Shown: piece by piece, positions 6,263 through 7,440 of the stretch
How positions within the stretch are numbered: the stretch's first letter is position 1
How the letters are laid out: each line of letters begins with the position of its first letter
From: Candidatus Parcubacteria bacterium
GTDB taxonomy: Bacteria; Patescibacteriota; Patescibacteriia; Patescibacteriales; Patescibacteriaceae
NCBI GenBank assembly: GCA_023459655.1
Contig: JAEWTE010000027.1
Location: 1 to 7,440 of the forward strand
Length of the DNA stretch: 7,440 nucleotides
Direction of reading: 5' to 3'
The notes under the pieces: generated by a model
Database searches by the model: none
What the model saw: only the letters and a program-made list of their open reading frames with translations
Told to the model about the DNA's origin: nothing
Program-made: the position numbers and the translations under genes

Positions 6263-6308
6263 GGTTGGTGGCGGGCCGGTAACGGCGCGCTTCTCCGCAC
6301 ACCGCCCC
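6263..6308 (+). promoter_or_regulatory. GC-rich structured leader of rplK, candidate L1-binding operator
   Basis: A hairpin can be drawn with lower stem GGTG (6267-6270)/CACC (6300-6303), continued by GCGG/CCGC around a bulged A6299. An asymmetric internal loop follows, with eight bases (6287-6294) on the 3' side only. The upper stem GCCG/CGGC is capped by the GNRA tetraloop GTAA (6279-6282). Of these 46 bases 35 are G or C, far above the surrounding genes. In bacteria L1 represses the L11-L1 operon by binding a leader before rplK, so this is the expected place for such an operator. The L1 link is inferred. Confidence 0.6.
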
Positions 6309-6319
6309 TAAAAAATTGT

Positions 6320-6745
6320 ATGGCTAAAAAAATAATTACTCAAATTAAATTACAGATTAAAGGTGGCCAAGCCAATCCAGCCCCTCCGGTTGGACCAGCT
6401 TTGGGTCAACATGGTCTAAATATTGCTGATTTTTGCAGCAAGTTCAATGAGGCTACCCGTGATAAGATGGGCGATGTTATTCCAGTTGTTATTACTGTTT
6501 ATGCTGATCGCACCTTTGATTTTATTACCAAGACTGCACCAGCTTCTGAACTAATTAAAAAAATTGCTAAAGTTGGTAAAGGTTCAGGTAATCCTTTAAA
6601 AGAAAAGGTTGGTAGTTTGACTACGGCTCAGTTAAAGGAAATCGCTGAGACTAAGATGACTGATTTAAATGCTCGTGATACTGAGGCAGCGATGAAGATT
6701 ATTGCTGGTACTGCTCGGCAGATGGGCATTGAGATTAAAGACTAA
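6320..6745 (+). CDS. rplK: 50S ribosomal protein L11
   Basis: L11 binds the GTPase-associated region of 23S rRNA at the base of the L7/L12 stalk and takes part in factor-dependent GTP hydrolysis and the stringent response. All 141 residues match the family layout. The N-terminal domain has KLQIKGGQANPAPPVGP (10-26) and ALGQHGLNI, including the Pro-rich hinge. The rRNA-binding C-terminal domain has VGSLTTAQLKEIAETKM and DLNARDTEAAMKII, and ends with GTARQMGI. A small variation is GGQANPAPP where most bacteria have AGKANPAPP. The start ATGGCTAAAAAA is followed by A-rich codons and preceded by no Shine-Dalgarno motif. The GC-rich leader hairpin ends 16 bases before the ATG. Confidence 0.98.
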   Translation: MAKKIITQIKLQIKGGQANPAPPVGPALGQHGLNIADFCSKFNEATRDKMGDVIPVVITVYADRTFDFITKTAPASELIKKIAKVGKGSGNPLKEKVGSLTTAQLKEIAETKMTDLNARDTEAAMKIIAGTARQMGIEIKD

Positions 6746-6760
6746 TTATTTATTAAATAA

Positions 6761-6800
6761 GATCGTGGGAGCTAGCTAGACTAGCACTCGCACCACAATC
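6761..6800 (+). promoter_or_regulatory. Hairpin leader of rplA, candidate L1-binding operator
   Basis: GAT (6761-6763)/ATC (6798-6800) and GTGG (6765-6768)/CCAC (6793-6796) form a lower stem around a C-A mismatch. GAG (6769-6771) can pair with CTC (6787-6789), and CTAG (6772-6775)/CTAG (6781-6784) closes a five-base loop. The extra bases CA and GCA fall on the 3' side. The structure ends two bases before the rplA ATG and so could block initiation. The arms GTGGGAG and CCAC recall the 5' and 3' strands of 23S rRNA helix 76, which L1 binds (E. coli sequence recalled from memory). A one-register shift (GTG with CAC 6791-6793) is also possible. Confidence 0.6.
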
Positions 6801-6802
6801 GT

Positions 6803-7440
6803 ATGGCTAAAAAGATTCAAAAGAAAACTAAAACCACTAAACAGGGCAAGGCTCAGGCTGAAGTTCGTCAATTGGTGGATAAAACCAAAACTTACGCTTT
6901 AGCTGAGGCTTTGGATTTAGTTAAAAAGACTAGCACCACCAAGTTTGACGCTTCAGTAGAGGTCCATTTGCGCTTAGGGATTGATCCTCGTAAGGGTGAT
7001 CAGCAAATTCGTGGCGCCGTTAGCTTGCCACATGGTACTGGTAAAACTGTCAAAGTGGCGGCTTTTGTTAGTCCGGCTAATGAAGCAGCCGCTAAAGAAG
7101 CTGGAGCTGATTTAGTTGGTGGCGATGATTTGATTGAAGAAATTCGTAAGACTGAAAAGACTGATTTTCAGGTAGCTGTAGCTGAGCCAGCTTTGATGAG
7201 AAATTTGGCAGTTATTGCTAAGATTTTGGGTACTCGTGGTTTGATGCCATCCCCTAAGAATGAAACTGTTACCACTGATCCAGCCAAGGCCGTTACTGAA
7301 TTAAAGAAAGGTAAAGTTAGCTTTAAAAATGATGATACGGCTAATTTACATGTCGCTATTGGTAAAGTTTCTTTTAGCGCCGAACAATTGGCCGATAATT
7401 TTCAAACACTATTAGAAACAATTAAAAAGAGCAAGCCAGC
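6803..7440 (+). CDS. rplA: 50S ribosomal protein L1 (3' end cut by window edge)
   Basis: L1 forms the mobile L1 stalk that helps release deacylated tRNA from the E site, and in many bacteria it represses its own operon. About 212 residues are visible; with a usual length near 230, about 15-20 are missing. After a Lys-rich N-terminus come YALAEALDLVKKT (31-43), VEVHLRLGIDPRKGDQQIRG (52-71), VSLPHGTGKTVKVAAF (about 73-88), and the L1 signature LGTRGLMPSPK (142-152). The final visible residues (LLETIKKSKPA) belong to the C-terminal helix of domain I. The ATGGCTAAAAAG start is preceded by the hairpin and no Shine-Dalgarno motif. It sits 57 bases after rplK. Its presence separates this organism from CPR groups reported to lack L1. 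Confidence 0.97.
   Translation, partial: MAKKIQKKTKTTKQGKAQAEVRQLVDKTKTYALAEALDLVKKTSTTKFDASVEVHLRLGIDPRKGDQQIRGAVSLPHGTGKTVKVAAFVSPANEAAAKEAGADLVGGDDLIEEIRKTEKTDFQVAVAEPALMRNLAVIAKILGTRGLMPSPKNETVTTDPAKAVTELKKGKVSFKNDDTANLHVAIGKVSFSAEQLADNFQTLLETIKKSKP

Noticed and set aside
6746..6760. Perfect AT palindrome TTATTTA-T-TAAATAA just after the rplK stop
   Set aside because: All A/T with a one-base centre, so it would not make a stable RNA hairpin; chance is likely in this composition.
1..7440. UGA recoding as in Gracilibacteria or Absconditabacteria
   Set aside because: No gene needs UGA as sense; conserved proteins are full length under the standard code and Trp is encoded by TGG. Lack of UGA stops among nine genes (eight TAA, one TAG) is unremarkable at this sample size.
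1..7440. Mobile elements, CRISPR arrays, toxin-antitoxin or defence genes
   Set aside because: No transposase or integrase motifs, terminal inverted repeats, spaced direct repeats or nuclease-type genes were seen. The tRNA-Glu has no repeated 3' end nearby to suggest an attachment site.

Overview
The window looks like chromosomal DNA from a Candidate Phyla Radiation (Patescibacteria) bacterium or a close relative. This is inferred from several traits together: AT-rich coding sequence, very tight spacing, a short SecE, envelope proteins built from a membrane anchor or hydrolase-like domain plus small repeats (including a thrombospondin type 3 calcium-binding tail), and no Shine-Dalgarno motif before any of nine visible starts. 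No 16S rRNA or other decisive taxonomic marker is present. A ribosomal protein L1 gene argues against those Parcubacteria reported to lack L1.

Layout. Positions 1-2164 hold a two-gene plus-strand unit. The first is the 3' part of a large secreted cell-wall-hydrolase-like protein with four tandem modules; the second is a LigB/MEMO-type class III dioxygenase-fold protein. Positions 2161-2457 hold a small minus-strand hypothetical gene whose stop codon overlaps that of the MEMO-like gene. A 57-bp AT-rich divergent spacer follows, then def and fmt (2515-3929) two bases apart. These encode peptide deformylase and Met-tRNA formyltransferase, the pair that adds and removes the formyl group on initiator methionine. 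A tRNA-Glu(CTC) gene with its own promoter lies at 3982-4056. It is followed by a membrane-anchored extracytoplasmic protein with two calcium-binding repeats (4099-5442).

Positions 5411-7440 carry the conserved secE-nusG-rplK-rplA cluster: protein export, transcription elongation and the ribosomal stalk-base and L1-stalk proteins. A near-consensus promoter sits inside the last codons of the preceding gene, and a U-tailed hairpin lies at the predicted 5' end of the transcript. Two structured leaders precede rplK and rplA. They share sequence and shape with each other, and the rplA leader resembles the 23S rRNA site bound by L1, so they are candidate L1 autoregulatory operators. rplA runs off the right edge.

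Most of the window is housekeeping and I see no mobile element, CRISPR array or defence system. The best leads are the twin ribosomal-protein leaders, the uniform absence of Shine-Dalgarno motifs, and the promoter/hairpin arrangement before secE.
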